This document shows, piece after piece, positions 21,506-30,451 of a stretch of 42,865 nt of DNA (position 1 is its first letter; every line of letters starts with the position of its first letter). This DNA is from a virus. Below the pieces are notes generated by a model that was given only the letters and a program-made list of their open reading frames with translations, searched no databases and was not told the origin of the DNA. The stretch spans positions 1 to 42,865 of IMG/VR virus record IMGVR_UViG_3300031746_000050. One strand, given 5' to 3'. The position numbers and the translations under genes were made by a program.

Positions 21506-21890
21506 AGAATTTAAAGAAAGATTAAAAGAAGGATTAGAAGGAGAAAAAGTTATAAGAGATTTTTTAATTAAAAAGGGAATTCAATTTTTTCAAGCAGATT
21601 TAATATTTAAAAGAAATAAGAAATGGTATTTAGGAGAAGTCAAACATCAAGAAATTTTTGAACCTCCCCCTTTTTATGGACACGGTCTTCCTTTATGGCA
21701 AGTAGAAACACGATTAAATTTTCAAGAAGAAAAAGGAATAAGAGTTATACTTTTTATTGTAGACAAAAAAACAAATATAATTTATTGGCAATTTATGGAT
21801 ATATTAATCAAAAGAAAATATTTTCAAACTAATGGAAAAAGTCCAAGAATAATTTTTTCATTAGAAAGTTTTAAAATTTTAAAAAGATAG
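21498..21890 (+). CDS. PD-(D/E)XK-like nuclease paired with the methyltransferase
   Basis: 130 residues, ATG inside the end of the methyltransferase gene. GLEGEKVIRDFLIKKGI (E15/E16), ADLIF (D34) and LGEVKHQ (E47, K49) fit a PD-(D/E)XK core, followed by LILFIVD-type strands. Its overlap with an adenine methyltransferase suggests a restriction-modification pair or a sequence-specific nickase. Alternatives are a repair nuclease or an inactive relative. No ribosome site, so translation is probably coupled. Confidence 0.65.
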   Translation: MIEEFKERLKEGLEGEKVIRDFLIKKGIQFFQADLIFKRNKKWYLGEVKHQEIFEPPPFYGHGLPLWQVETRLNFQEEKGIRVILFIVDKKTNIIYWQFMDILIKRKYFQTNGKSPRIIFSLESFKILKR

Positions 21891-21898
21891 GAAGATTT

Positions 21899-22090
21899 AT
21901 GGGAAAAATAGAATTTATTGCAAGTTTACCTGACATCTTAAGTGCGATTAATATTGCCGGGCAGGATGGGAACAGCAGGATAAAACTTGATATACCTGCT
22001 TCAGAGATTGAGGCAATATTGAAATTAATATCAATGAAGGGGCAGGCTTTTAAGGTAACGATTGAAGAAATGGGCGAAGGTGATTGGTAA
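21899..22090 (+). CDS. Small protein before the terminase genes
   Basis: 63 residues (MGKIEFIASLPDILSAINIAG..). Alpha/beta pattern with an acidic end. Its stop shares a base with the start of the small terminase (TAATG). Similar short genes precede terminases in other phages; function unknown. Confidence 0.6.
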   Translation: MGKIEFIASLPDILSAINIAGQDGNSRIKLDIPASEIEAILKLISMKGQAFKVTIEEMGEGDW

Positions 22091-22431
22091 TGGGCAAATC
22101 CCAAAATATCCCAAATGATCCAAATTATACTATAGGCGAGAAAACTAAAAGAAGATTATTTGCCAAAGGCAACCAAATAGGTCGCATGAAGAAAAAAGGC
22201 TATACCCTTCTTGACCTTACCAAAGTAGCGATTCAATATGACAAGACTCACGATGTAAGTATCTTGAAACATTATATTGAAGAATTGAGAAAAGATAACC
22301 GGCTCCTTGAAAATTTTATAAATAGGTATGTGCCGACTAAAACTATTAGTGAACTTACCGGTAAAGACGGATCACCGTTAACCGTTATTATTGAGAAGAC
22401 TTATGAACAGCCAAAACCAAATCCGAGTTAA
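22090..22431 (+). CDS. terS: Small terminase subunit (candidate)
   Basis: 113 residues from ATG 22090. GNQIGRMKKKGYTLLDL and the helices after it resemble the DNA-binding part of small terminases, and the C-terminal part (ISELTGKDGSPLTVIIE) is typical of TerS proteins with a helix-turn-helix and a short tail. It overlaps the large terminase gene. It would recognise phage DNA and start packaging. Confidence 0.75.
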   Translation: MGKSQNIPNDPNYTIGEKTKRRLFAKGNQIGRMKKKGYTLLDLTKVAIQYDKTHDVSILKHYIEELRKDNRLLENFINRYVPTKTISELTGKDGSPLTVIIEKTYEQPKPNPS

Positions 22432-23782
22432 ACTAACCCTCAAACAAACTGCCTGCTGGGATGCCTTTTTTGACCCTAACATTTTTTCTATTCTCTTTGG
22501 TGGGGCGATGGGGGGCGGGAAAACCTTTATAGGATGCTGGCTATTATTTCAGTTTGCAATTCAGATAATAGAAAAATATAAGTTATCTATGACTAAATAT
22601 CCTATTCCACTTGGTTTTATGGGCAGGAACCAGGGAGTAGATTTCAATAAGACAACTTTAGAAATGTGGAAAAGGATTATACCACAAGAACAATATTATA
22701 TTAGAGAGCAAAATAAAGAGATTGTTTTTCAAGATAAGATAAAGTATTTTTATGGCGGACTAGACCGAGAAGAAGACATATCCAAGTTTAGTAGTGCTGA
22801 GTTTGCAGTTATATTTATAGACCAAGCAGAAGAATGCGACAGAGATAAATTGTCGATGTTGCGGTCAAGGTTTAGGTTGCAAATTAACGGTGAACCATTA
22901 CCTTATAAAGAACTCTTTACTGCAAACCCCAGAAATTGCTGGCTAAAAGATGAGTTTGTATTAGGTAATGACCCTAAGAAAATTTACATACCTGCCTTAC
23001 CATCGGAAAATCTTAATTTACCTGTGACTTATCTTGATACCATAAGAGAAGCCTTTAAGCATAGACCAGAACAACTACTCGCTTTATTAGAGGGTAGTTG
23101 GGATAGTCTTGAAGGTGCAGATATTGTCATTAAGGATATTTGGATTCGAGATGCAGCAAATGTAGTAAAAAGTTATATAGGCAGGGCTAAACGAGTATTC
23201 GGGGTAGATGTAGCAAGGTTTGGCGATGATACGACAGTTGTTTATTACTTGGAAGGCACGGATATCAAAGACGAAATGATATTCGGTCAGAAAGATACTA
23301 TGTATACTGCTGGGATGATACATATCTGGGCACAGGAGAAAAACCCCGACTTGATTGGTGTAGATGTGATTGGTTTAGGTGCAGGAGTAGCAGATAGATT
23401 AAGGGAAATGGGTGATAAAGTTTTGGATGTGAATAGTGCAGAGAAGACAGAGGAAGAAGAAAAATATTATAATCTACGAGCTGAGATGTGGTGGAATACC
23501 GGGAGAAGATTTGCAGAAAAGGATATCAAATTAACTTGGCAAGACAAGGATTTAGCAAGGGAATTATCGGGTGTATCATATCTGATACGTAATGGCAAGA
23601 TACTAATTGAACCAAAGGAAAAAATTAAAGAGAGATTGGGTAGAAGTCCTGATAAAGCAGATGCTTATATTATCGGTTTACATACTCTAGAACACGCAGT
23701 TATAAGTAAAAAGTGGTTGAGTTGGGAAGCAGAGCAAGACGCAGAGGCACTGGCAAGGGCGAATAAATATACAGGATCATAA
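22403..23782 (+). CDS. terL: Large terminase subunit
   Basis: 459 residues from ATG 22403. Walker A is GGAMGGGKT (33-41), Walker B is VIFIDQAEE (136-144), giving the packaging ATPase. The nuclease domain begins at FGVDVARFGDDTT (about 267-278), with a second acidic site in IGVDVIGLGAG and a third in SPDKADAYIIGL. Cleaves concatemers and drives DNA into the prohead through the portal encoded just downstream. Start chosen at ATG over TTG 22391. Confidence 0.95.
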   Translation: MNSQNQIRVKLTLKQTACWDAFFDPNIFSILFGGAMGGGKTFIGCWLLFQFAIQIIEKYKLSMTKYPIPLGFMGRNQGVDFNKTTLEMWKRIIPQEQYYIREQNKEIVFQDKIKYFYGGLDREEDISKFSSAEFAVIFIDQAEECDRDKLSMLRSRFRLQINGEPLPYKELFTANPRNCWLKDEFVLGNDPKKIYIPALPSENLNLPVTYLDTIREAFKHRPEQLLALLEGSWDSLEGADIVIKDIWIRDAANVVKSYIGRAKRVFGVDVARFGDDTTVVYYLEGTDIKDEMIFGQKDTMYTAGMIHIWAQEKNPDLIGVDVIGLGAGVADRLREMGDKVLDVNSAEKTEEEEKYYNLRAEMWWNTGRRFAEKDIKLTWQDKDLARELSGVSYLIRNGKILIEPKEKIKERLGRSPDKADAYIIGLHTLEHAVISKKWLSWEAEQDAEALARANKYTGS

Positions 23783-23796
23783 GGAAGGGGGAAATT

Positions 23797-23991
23797 ATGA
23801 TAACTAAAGATTTTTGGAAAGAACTTAAAAGTATGGAAATTAATAAAAATAATGCAGACAAAATGATATGTTTGCTACACATTTTAGGAGACATCGAAAG
23901 ATACAAAGAGAAATCTATTTTTCTTTTATGCGAATCTATTGATCAAGCTGTAAGGATACAGTTTGGGATGCTGAATAATGTATGTTTATAG
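23797..23991 (+). CDS. Small helical protein, unknown
   Basis: 64 residues with AAGGGGG upstream. Helical, with a few cysteines (MICLLHILGD, FLLCESIDQAV). Lies between terminase and portal; no family recognised. Confidence 0.55.
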   Translation: MITKDFWKELKSMEINKNNADKMICLLHILGDIERYKEKSIFLLCESIDQAVRIQFGMLNNVCL

Positions 23992-24004
23992 TAAGGGGGA
24001 AATT

Positions 24005-24157
24005 ATGGAAGATAAACTTTATGCTAAAGATTTGAGAAGGGCGGCCAAAAGATTAGAACGTAAGATTGAGCCAGATAGTGATGGACTTATTACTATAGAA
24101 AATCCAAGAATATTTAGGGGAAAACTTATTAGTATAACAGATTTCTTTAAGAGGTGA
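24005..24157 (+). CDS. Small basic protein, unknown
   Basis: 50 residues with AAGGGGG upstream. Basic helix (DLRRAAKRLERKIE) and a short beta end. Its TGA overlaps the portal gene's GTG. Confidence 0.55.
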   Translation: MEDKLYAKDLRRAAKRLERKIEPDSDGLITIENPRIFRGKLISITDFFKR

Positions 24158-26100
24158 TTATACTGCCAAAAAAAACAAATATAAATAATATGACTTCACA
24201 AGAGAAGAAGGTCATCAATACCAAGGAAGATTTGCTAATTGATTATGTTAAGACTCTTTATGAGATTGCGAGAACGTATTGGGGACCTATTCAAGATAGA
24301 TGGAGAGACATCAAAAGCATTTATACCGGCGTTTGGACTGATGAGAAATCTACTGAGGCTAATATCAATGTTCCTATTTTGAAGAAGATTATCCGCAATA
24401 AGACAGCTCACTTTGCGGAGATGCTTCTATCTCGTGGTGCAGAAAGTTTTGATTTAGAGCCAGGAGAGGAATCCGACGAAGAAAATGCAGAACTTCTAAG
24501 ACTTAAAATAGTCTATGACCTGAATAATGCTGAAATAGAAAGAAAATTAGTCCCCTGGATTCAGAACTACGAGACCTATGGATATGGTGTGGTCTGTGTC
24601 CCCTGGAAATTAATTAAGGAGAAGCAAAAAGTTGGAAAGGATAGTTATAAAGACGTAGTTTTGTTTGACGGTCCAGATATAGAAGATGTAGATATTGTGG
24701 AAGAATTTTTATCTGACCCCTTTAACAAAGATTTAACTTCCTGGAAGATATTCCAGAAGAAAAATGTCCCTGCCACCTACCTGAGACAGAAAGAGAAAGA
24801 AGGCGTATACATTAATATCAAAGATCTTGCGGAGACAAAATATCCTTCTTCCTTCGAGCAGGCTTCTCTTACTGCACCTAAAGATTCAGTTGAACTATTA
24901 GAATATCATGGATTAGTACCACAACGATTAATCGAAGGAAAACTAAACGATACTACCGATATCAACCCCTTTCAAGAAGATTATGTTTGGAGCATTATCA
25001 CTTTAGCAAATAGGGTTAAAGTCATCAGAGCGGCAAAATATCCTTATTGGTGTGGTAATATATTCGTCCCAGTGTGGAAAGATAAATTAACCGGCGAGAA
25101 TAAGGGGATAGGGACGGGCGAAGACGTATCTGCTTTAGTCCCGATGGTTACTAACCTATACAATAAACTGACTGACATCGTAAATTACATTGCCAACAAT
25201 ATGTATGAGTTGGTAATAGATGATTATGCGGGTAATCCCAAGGCAGTCAAGGCACGTCCTGGTAAGTTTTTCCCGGTAAAAAGGGCTGGCACTATCATTC
25301 CCCTTAACACCACTGCTCAGGCTGCTGCCTTATCCTCTCTATATCAAATTATCGGTATGTTTGAGAAGGTAATCGAAGAATTGACTTCTACTCCGCCTCA
25401 GGTTATGCCCTCCGGGGATAAGGAAGATGTGCATTCAACCTTCAGGGGATTGATGAAGATGCAGGAACAGGCACTATTGCCCATTAAAACCGAGGTCAAG
25501 AATAATTTAGAACCTGCTTTCAAGAAGATTTTAGAGATATTTTATAAGCATAATATACAGTTTATGGAGAAGGTTAATGCTATACGTGTCTTAGGAAAAG
25601 AGAAAGCCAAAGAATTAGAACTTACCGAGATTACTCGTGAAAATATTGCGCTAAAGGGAAACCCTGACTTTATTCCTACTGGTGTATCAGGATTCTTAGA
25701 GAAAATGACCGAGCTCAAAAACTTGTTCGCTTTCTTAGATGTCGCCTTAAAGGCGGTTGCTGCGAAGTTAGATGATGCTGGCAATCCACAACCAGGACCA
25801 GATGGAAAGACCATTATGGAAGCCATTATCGATATTAGAGAAATCTGCAAGAGGATAGCCGATAGATTTATGTTCAAGGATGTTGAAAAACTAATACCTT
25901 CACTCAAGAAAGAGAGAGAGGCAAAGGAATTTAATAATAAGCAGAAGAAAGCGGTGGAAGAATTGAAGAAAAAGAGTTCTTCCCCAGGACCGGGCGTAAA
26001 CCCCGTACCCGGTCGTTTACCGGGCGGGGGTATGCTTTCCTCTGTATCCTCGCCTGGTGGACAACAAGGACAGTCTTCAGAGGCTAAGGGGGAAGTATAA
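24154..26100 (+). CDS. Portal protein
   Basis: 648 residues if GTG 24154 is used. The ribosome site GAGGTG overlaps that GTG, so CTG 24163 (6 nt after it) is a real alternative start. The sequence has the P22/N4-type portal pattern: VKTLYEIARTYWGPIQDRWRDI, the region NAEIERKLVPWIQNYETYGYG, and the stretch VTNLYNKLTDIVNYIANNMYE. The C-terminal tail is proline/glycine-rich. It forms the dodecameric ring for DNA entry. Position right after the terminase supports the call. Confidence 0.85.
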   Translation: MIILPKKTNINNMTSQEKKVINTKEDLLIDYVKTLYEIARTYWGPIQDRWRDIKSIYTGVWTDEKSTEANINVPILKKIIRNKTAHFAEMLLSRGAESFDLEPGEESDEENAELLRLKIVYDLNNAEIERKLVPWIQNYETYGYGVVCVPWKLIKEKQKVGKDSYKDVVLFDGPDIEDVDIVEEFLSDPFNKDLTSWKIFQKKNVPATYLRQKEKEGVYINIKDLAETKYPSSFEQASLTAPKDSVELLEYHGLVPQRLIEGKLNDTTDINPFQEDYVWSIITLANRVKVIRAAKYPYWCGNIFVPVWKDKLTGENKGIGTGEDVSALVPMVTNLYNKLTDIVNYIANNMYELVIDDYAGNPKAVKARPGKFFPVKRAGTIIPLNTTAQAAALSSLYQIIGMFEKVIEELTSTPPQVMPSGDKEDVHSTFRGLMKMQEQALLPIKTEVKNNLEPAFKKILEIFYKHNIQFMEKVNAIRVLGKEKAKELELTEITRENIALKGNPDFIPTGVSGFLEKMTELKNLFAFLDVALKAVAAKLDDAGNPQPGPDGKTIMEAIIDIREICKRIADRFMFKDVEKLIPSLKKEREAKEFNNKQKKAVEELKKKSSSPGPGVNPVPGRLPGGGMLSSVSSPGGQQGQSSEAKGEV

Positions 26101-26102
26101 CG

Positions 26103-26384
26103 ATGGACGAGAAAACTGAACTAATTATATCTATTGCCCAGGCTGATAATCTAAAGAAAATGACTAAAATGCCTGGATGGAAGATTATAGAGGATTTCTT
26201 AGGCAAATATGAGAAAGATAACCTTAATAAACTACAAGATATAGAAAATAATGATTTAGCAACTATTCAATCTTGCCGCAGGATAATAAAGTTTGTCAAG
26301 GATTTTAGAGATTTATTAAGGTTTACAGATATTGCAGCTGAGGAAGATCAGCGAGAATTAAATAGAATAAAAGGAGGGAAATAA
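26103..26384 (+). CDS. Small helical head-region protein
   Basis: 93 residues. Helical, with KKMTKMPGWKIIEDFLGKYE in the middle. Similar short genes lie between portal and scaffold in many phages. Its stop overlaps the next start. No function assigned. Confidence 0.6.
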   Translation: MDEKTELIISIAQADNLKKMTKMPGWKIIEDFLGKYEKDNLNKLQDIENNDLATIQSCRRIIKFVKDFRDLLRFTDIAAEEDQRELNRIKGGK

Positions 26385-26545
26385 TGAATACAAATGAAAA
26401 GTTTAAAAAAATGTGGGAAGAATTTAAAGAAAAATATGGTGCTCAATCTATAGTTTTAGAAGGTAAACTTCAAAATTTGGAAGATAAAATGAATTGGTTT
26501 GAGCAAAAATACTTCAAACCATTAAAAATAAAAGGAAAGGAGTAA
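26384..26545 (+). CDS. Small helical protein, unknown
   Basis: 53 residues, AAGGAGG upstream. Charged helix ending in FEQKYF, the same end motif as the LLQQG family at 15900 and 19067, so it may be a truncated relative. Confidence 0.5.
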   Translation: MNTNEKFKKMWEEFKEKYGAQSIVLEGKLQNLEDKMNWFEQKYFKPLKIKGKE

Positions 26546-26551
26546 TATCGA

Positions 26552-27511
26552 ATGGTAACTAAAGACACCACCCTCAAAAAGGAAGCTCCCGTAAAGGAGA
26601 CCACCCCTTCAGAGAAGGTCGAAAAGACTGTTGATATTAGAAAAGACCTGACAATGGAAGAAGCCGAGAGATTAGTAGCCCAAGAAGATGGCGAAACTCC
26701 CGAAGTTCCTCTGATTCAGGCAATCAAGAAAGAGAAGGTAGAAGAGTCGAAAGTGGAATTACCTGAACGATATAAGGGAAAATCAGCCGAAGAATTAGTT
26801 AAATTATTGGATGAAAAAGAGAAATTTATTCAAAGTCGTTCTGATGAGATTGGAGAATATAGACAAAAGGAAAAAGAGGCAAAAGAATTAAGGGAAAAGG
26901 TTGATAAGATTGAAGAAGAGGCTATAAAAGAGTCTCAACAACCGAGCAACTTGCCCCAGAAACCTCAACCTCCAATCATAAGTGATAGTGAATATTACGA
27001 AGATCCAGTAAAGGCATTCAATAAACAGTCTAAATACAATAAAGAGTTATTGGACTATGTTGACCAGCTGACCAGTGCTAAGACTGCTCCCTTTTATCAA
27101 AGTGATATAGAAAAAAGAAGGGAAAAACTTTATATCGAAATGGAAAATAAGTATAAAGATTTTCCCGTAAAGTTTGACCGAGAAAAGGTTCAAGGATTTT
27201 TAAATCAAAATCCCCAATATTTCACTAAATATAAGACCAATGCTTACGAACAGGCTTACCACGACATGTCAGCAACGGACTTTTCTCAACAACAAAAAGT
27301 AGAAAGAGAAACAATGCGAGAACAGGTTAAACGTGAGGTTCTGGAAGAGATGAAGAATCAGAGCCAGGCAAGTAATGTTGGGTTGAGTGACCTGGAAACT
27401 CAATCGATTAATCCAACGGGTTCAGCTCCAAAATATGATATAGAAAAAATGGAAGATGATCCCGAATATAACCGACAAGTTATAGCCGATATGGAAAAGA
27501 GAAGAAGATAA
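26552..27511 (+). CDS. Scaffolding protein (candidate)
   Basis: 319 residues, strongly charged and low in hydrophobic residues, with long coiled-coil stretches (SRSDEIGEYRQKEKEAKELR), a proline-rich segment at about 130-143 and a basic C-terminus (MEKRRR). Composition and position between portal and capsid fit a phage scaffold that guides prohead assembly. The stretch 27512-27659 holds no gene that I can support. Confidence 0.75.
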   Translation: MVTKDTTLKKEAPVKETTPSEKVEKTVDIRKDLTMEEAERLVAQEDGETPEVPLIQAIKKEKVEESKVELPERYKGKSAEELVKLLDEKEKFIQSRSDEIGEYRQKEKEAKELREKVDKIEEEAIKESQQPSNLPQKPQPPIISDSEYYEDPVKAFNKQSKYNKELLDYVDQLTSAKTAPFYQSDIEKRREKLYIEMENKYKDFPVKFDREKVQGFLNQNPQYFTKYKTNAYEQAYHDMSATDFSQQQKVERETMREQVKREVLEEMKNQSQASNVGLSDLETQSINPTGSAPKYDIEKMEDDPEYNRQVIADMEKRRR

Positions 27512-27659
27512 ACGGGGAATAGGTAAGATATAAGATTTTAAGCAACACCCCTGAAGCAAACCGAAAGGACACTCTGCCGAAGGAAGGCTAAAAAAGAATA
27601 TATCTCCATAAGTAGAAAAAGAGGAAAACAAAATATATTAAATAAGGAGATGACTTTTT

Positions 27660-28835
27660 ATGGCAGGATTTACTGATTATGGAACGGTTGTAGGTGTACC
27701 TTTTAATAAAACCTATTATCAAGGGAAGTTCTTACAAGGTAGAGAGAATTTTGTAGTCTGGGATCAGTTTGCCGCCAGAGAGAAAAATGCAGAAATACCC
27801 AAAAATGAGGGAGATACTGTAAAATTTACTCGTGTATCACCTTTTGATTTATCAAGGACTGCCTTAACTGAAGGAACTAACCCTACTGCAACCAAGATTT
27901 ACGGTAATACCGTATCAGCGACTGTGCTTGAATATGGAGACTATGTACAACCATCAAAGAAATATTGGCTAACTAATATGGATGCAGATTTAGCCGAGAC
28001 TGCAGTAGAACAAGGTAAGGCTTCCGCTTCTACCATTGACTCTCTTATCTGGGAAGTTGTAGCAGAAGGTGGAATTGGACTATTAGCTGATGCTGATAGT
28101 GCAAATTCAGGCGAGAGGACTATTTCCGCTGCTTGTACTACTACTTCAATTATTTGGTCAGTTGCATTAAGTGGAGTAGTTAGTACTGAAGTTGGAATAA
28201 TAGTATTTCTAACTGGTAAAAATTATGGACAAGTAAGAGCAATAACTTTTGGTTCTACTACTACTGGTACAGTAACCGCTTTAGACAATGCACCAGCGGC
28301 AGGTGATCTTATAAGGTTAGTATCTACTACAGATTTAACTACTGCCGATACCGTATCTTGCGAATTGATTAGAAAAGCAGTGGCACTATTAGAATCTAAT
28401 GGTTCTGCGGTCTTTGATGATGGTTTCTATCATGCCGTTTACAGTCCATTAACGAAATATGATTTCCAAAGAGATAGCGAATGGGTAAATATGCAACATT
28501 ATGCCGCACCTAAAGATTTATACCGTAATTTAGATGGTGAAATGTTTAATGTACGTTTCCATAAGGATACTAACCCTTATAGACATACTGCTGGAACAAT
28601 CGGTACTTATGTGGCAGGTGGTGCAGTTTATGTTATTTCTATCTTTGGTAAGAATTCTTTTGGTAATGTGAGACTAAAGGGTTTAAATAAGAAATTCTAT
28701 ATGTGTCCACCTGTGGCTGATCCTAATAATCCTTTAGCTATGTACGGAACAATGGGCTGGTATGAGCTGTGCGCTCCCACGGTACTGAACGGAGCAAACA
28801 TAGTAAATATTTTTAATGTTCCTACGAATGTTTAA
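27660..28835 (+). CDS. Major capsid protein, N4-gp56 family
   Basis: 391 residues, AAGGAGATGACTTTTT upstream. The N-terminal arm is followed by the ipk..GDTVKFTRVSPF and LTEGTNPTATK segments and by the ATVLEYGDYVQ strand, which match the N4-gp56 capsid family with the HK97 fold. An extra beta-rich insertion lies at about 140-215. The end has DPNNPLAMYGTMGWYELCAPTVL, typical of the family. It builds the icosahedral shell. Confidence 0.85.
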   Translation: MAGFTDYGTVVGVPFNKTYYQGKFLQGRENFVVWDQFAAREKNAEIPKNEGDTVKFTRVSPFDLSRTALTEGTNPTATKIYGNTVSATVLEYGDYVQPSKKYWLTNMDADLAETAVEQGKASASTIDSLIWEVVAEGGIGLLADADSANSGERTISAACTTTSIIWSVALSGVVSTEVGIIVFLTGKNYGQVRAITFGSTTTGTVTALDNAPAAGDLIRLVSTTDLTTADTVSCELIRKAVALLESNGSAVFDDGFYHAVYSPLTKYDFQRDSEWVNMQHYAAPKDLYRNLDGEMFNVRFHKDTNPYRHTAGTIGTYVAGGAVYVISIFGKNSFGNVRLKGLNKKFYMCPPVADPNNPLAMYGTMGWYELCAPTVLNGANIVNIFNVPTNV

Positions 28836-28850
28836 CTAACATAATAAATT

Positions 28851-28878
28851 GATAGGGGGAGTATAATCTTCCCCTATC
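28851..28878 (+). terminator. Intercistronic hairpin after the capsid gene
   Basis: GATAGGGG pairs with CCCCTATC, with further pairs inside around a 6-nt loop. No T run follows, so it may be a partial terminator, an mRNA stabiliser or a processing site rather than a full stop. Confidence 0.6.
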
Positions 28879-28918
28879 CTAAAAGTATAAAAATAATTTT
28901 GAAAGGAGATGACTTTTT

Positions 28919-29293
28919 ATGGAATGGACTCCGATTGTAGATACAGCTTATGATGCAAGTTTTACCATAGTATCAAGTGACCCAGCAGTTGTAACTATTC
29001 AACTAAAAGACTTTGCAGGTAATGATTTAGATGTCCCCGCTGTTGTTCGTGCTTATGTGTCAAGTACTTCGACTGGACTTGACCCTTCTGCTTTATCTGG
29101 AGAAATAGCATTGACATCAGGTGGAGATGGATTTGTACAAATTCTATTGACACATCTAAGTTATCAGTTGATTAGTGAAGCAGATGGAGATATTGCTGTG
29201 ACTATTACTGACACTGGCACTACTGCTCAATATCTTACTTTAGTAATGCCTAATGGAAAATTAGTTGTAAGTACAACACTTGGTTTTGCTTAA
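28919..29293 (+). CDS. Capsid decoration/Ig-like protein (candidate)
   Basis: 124 residues. Rich in T, V, S and D, beta-sandwich-like (FTIVSSDPAVVTIQLKDFAGN). The ribosome site and start (GGAGATGACTTTTTATGG) repeat those of the capsid gene. Directly after the capsid, it is a good candidate for a decoration or head-stabilising protein. Confidence 0.55.
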   Translation: MEWTPIVDTAYDASFTIVSSDPAVVTIQLKDFAGNDLDVPAVVRAYVSSTSTGLDPSALSGEIALTSGGDGFVQILLTHLSYQLISEADGDIAVTITDTGTTAQYLTLVMPNGKLVVSTTLGFA

Positions 29294-29306
29294 AAAATCT
29301 AATAAA

Positions 29307-29331
29307 CAGGCAGGGTGAAACTCCCTGCCTG
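29307..29331 (+). terminator. Intercistronic hairpin
   Basis: CAGGCAGGG pairs perfectly with CCCTGCCTG around a 7-nt loop, with A-rich flanks and no T run. Same style as the hairpins at 28851 and 29677. Confidence 0.6.
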
Positions 29332-29352
29332 CTTAAAAAAGGAGAGAATATT

Positions 29353-29670
29353 ATGCCAAAAATTGAAAAGAAACACGCACAAGGTTTTGGAACGGGTTAT
29401 TTATATACTTTACTGGTTGCACTTAAAGCTGATGTGGCTGCACAAAAAGTGATAATTGATGAAATGATACTTGACCACGCCATACTTGTAACTCAGTTAG
29501 GTGATATATCAGATAAATATGCAGATCATCGTCATAGTGTTGCAGGTGCGGCAAGCACAGGAACTAAACCATCTACAGCTGGTGCAACAGCAGATACTAC
29601 TGCCAGTACTATAGCAAAAACTCTTGCAACTTTAACAGCGGTTACCACTGCCTTAACGGTAACAAGTTAA
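29353..29670 (+). CDS. Small virion-region protein, unknown
   Basis: 105 residues. Helical, with a Thr/Ala-rich low-complexity end (STGTKPSTAGATADTTAS). The N-terminal helix (TGYLYTLLVALKADV) may be amphipathic. Located among head genes; no family recognised. Confidence 0.5.
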   Translation: MPKIEKKHAQGFGTGYLYTLLVALKADVAAQKVIIDEMILDHAILVTQLGDISDKYADHRHSVAGAASTGTKPSTAGATADTTASTIAKTLATLTAVTTALTVTS

Positions 29671-29676
29671 AAAGGT

Positions 29677-29698
29677 TTGCGGTGAACCAAAACCGCAA
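29677..29698 (+). terminator. Intercistronic hairpin
   Basis: TTGCGGT pairs with ACCGCAA around an 8-nt loop, then AT-rich sequence. Third in the series of hairpins that follow virion genes. Confidence 0.5.
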
Positions 29699-29718
29699 TA
29701 TTTTAGAAAGGGGGATAT

Positions 29719-29931
29719 ATGGAAAGAAGTAGATTTGTTGATTTAAAATTTAACGAACCGAATTGCATAATATTTTGGCTAAATGGTAGAGAAATCGGAA
29801 AACTATCCTTTGAAAAAGACGGGATAAAATTTGAGGGAGATGCCGATGATTCAGCCAAGATATTCTTTAATCAATATGTGAAACCATTAGTGGATGGTTA
29901 TTTTAAAGAAAAATTAGAATTGTTTAATTAG
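29719..29931 (+). CDS. Small conserved phage protein
   Basis: 70 residues, GAAAGGGGG upstream. KFEGDADDSAKIFFNQYVKPL matches a short conserved region I have seen in many phage proteins of unknown role. Alpha/beta. Probably a virion or head accessory protein. Confidence 0.55.
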   Translation: MERSRFVDLKFNEPNCIIFWLNGREIGKLSFEKDGIKFEGDADDSAKIFFNQYVKPLVDGYFKEKLELFN

Positions 29932-29940
29932 GGGGGATAT

Positions 29941-30276
29941 ATGGAATTAGATATAAAAAAGTCAAAGATACTTGGTAGTTATTATGACGTAGAGTATGTT
30001 GAAGATTTGAGAGACCCAGACGATGGTCACAAAATATCCGGAAGAATAATCGAGGCAGATAAGTTAATAAAAATAGAAAAATCTCTTGGTCTTCAAAATA
30101 GACTTCAAACTTTAATGCACGAAGACATTCATGGTCTTTGTTGGGAGTATGCGGTTGATGACCCAGAAAAATATGTGAGGGTATTTAGTAGTGGATTGTT
30201 CGCTTTGATAGTAGATAACCCAGAATTTATTAAGAAGATATTAGAATTTGCAAGTTTACAAGAAAAGGGGGGATAA
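29941..30276 (+). CDS. HExxH zincin-like protein
   Basis: 111 residues. LQTLMHEDIHGLCWEY contains the H60-E61-x-x-H64 zinc-binding motif of metallopeptidases, in a helix as in ImmA/IrrE-like and phage zincin proteins. It could be a protease for virion maturation or a decoy. There is no signal peptide. Confidence 0.65.
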   Translation: MELDIKKSKILGSYYDVEYVEDLRDPDDGHKISGRIIEADKLIKIEKSLGLQNRLQTLMHEDIHGLCWEYAVDDPEKYVRVFSSGLFALIVDNPEFIKKILEFASLQEKGG

Positions 30277-30280
30277 GTAA

Positions 30281-30442
30281 ATGCCAGAAGATTTTGAAAG
30301 ATGTGTAAGAAACGGTGGTAGGGTTAGAACTAAAAAATTACCTAATGGAAAATATATTAAATTATGTTTTTTAAATGGTAAATCCTACTCTGGAGAAGTA
30401 CACACTAAAGAAAAAAAGAAAAGTAAAAAATCTAAAAAGTAG
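30281..30442 (+). CDS. Small basic protein, unknown
   Basis: 53 residues, ATG after GGGGGGATAAGTAA. CVRNGGRVRTKKLPNGKYIKLC with a lysine-rich tail (KKKSKKSKK) is the pattern of short phage proteins often seen in head/tail clusters. Possibly nucleic-acid binding. Confidence 0.6.
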   Translation: MPEDFERCVRNGGRVRTKKLPNGKYIKLCFLNGKSYSGEVHTKEKKKSKKSKK

Positions 30443-30451
30443 GTGATTATT

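Noticed and set aside
25542-25907. 121-codon frame on the minus strand in the portal gene
   Set aside because: Lies fully inside a confident gene on the other strand and has no ribosome site or family features.
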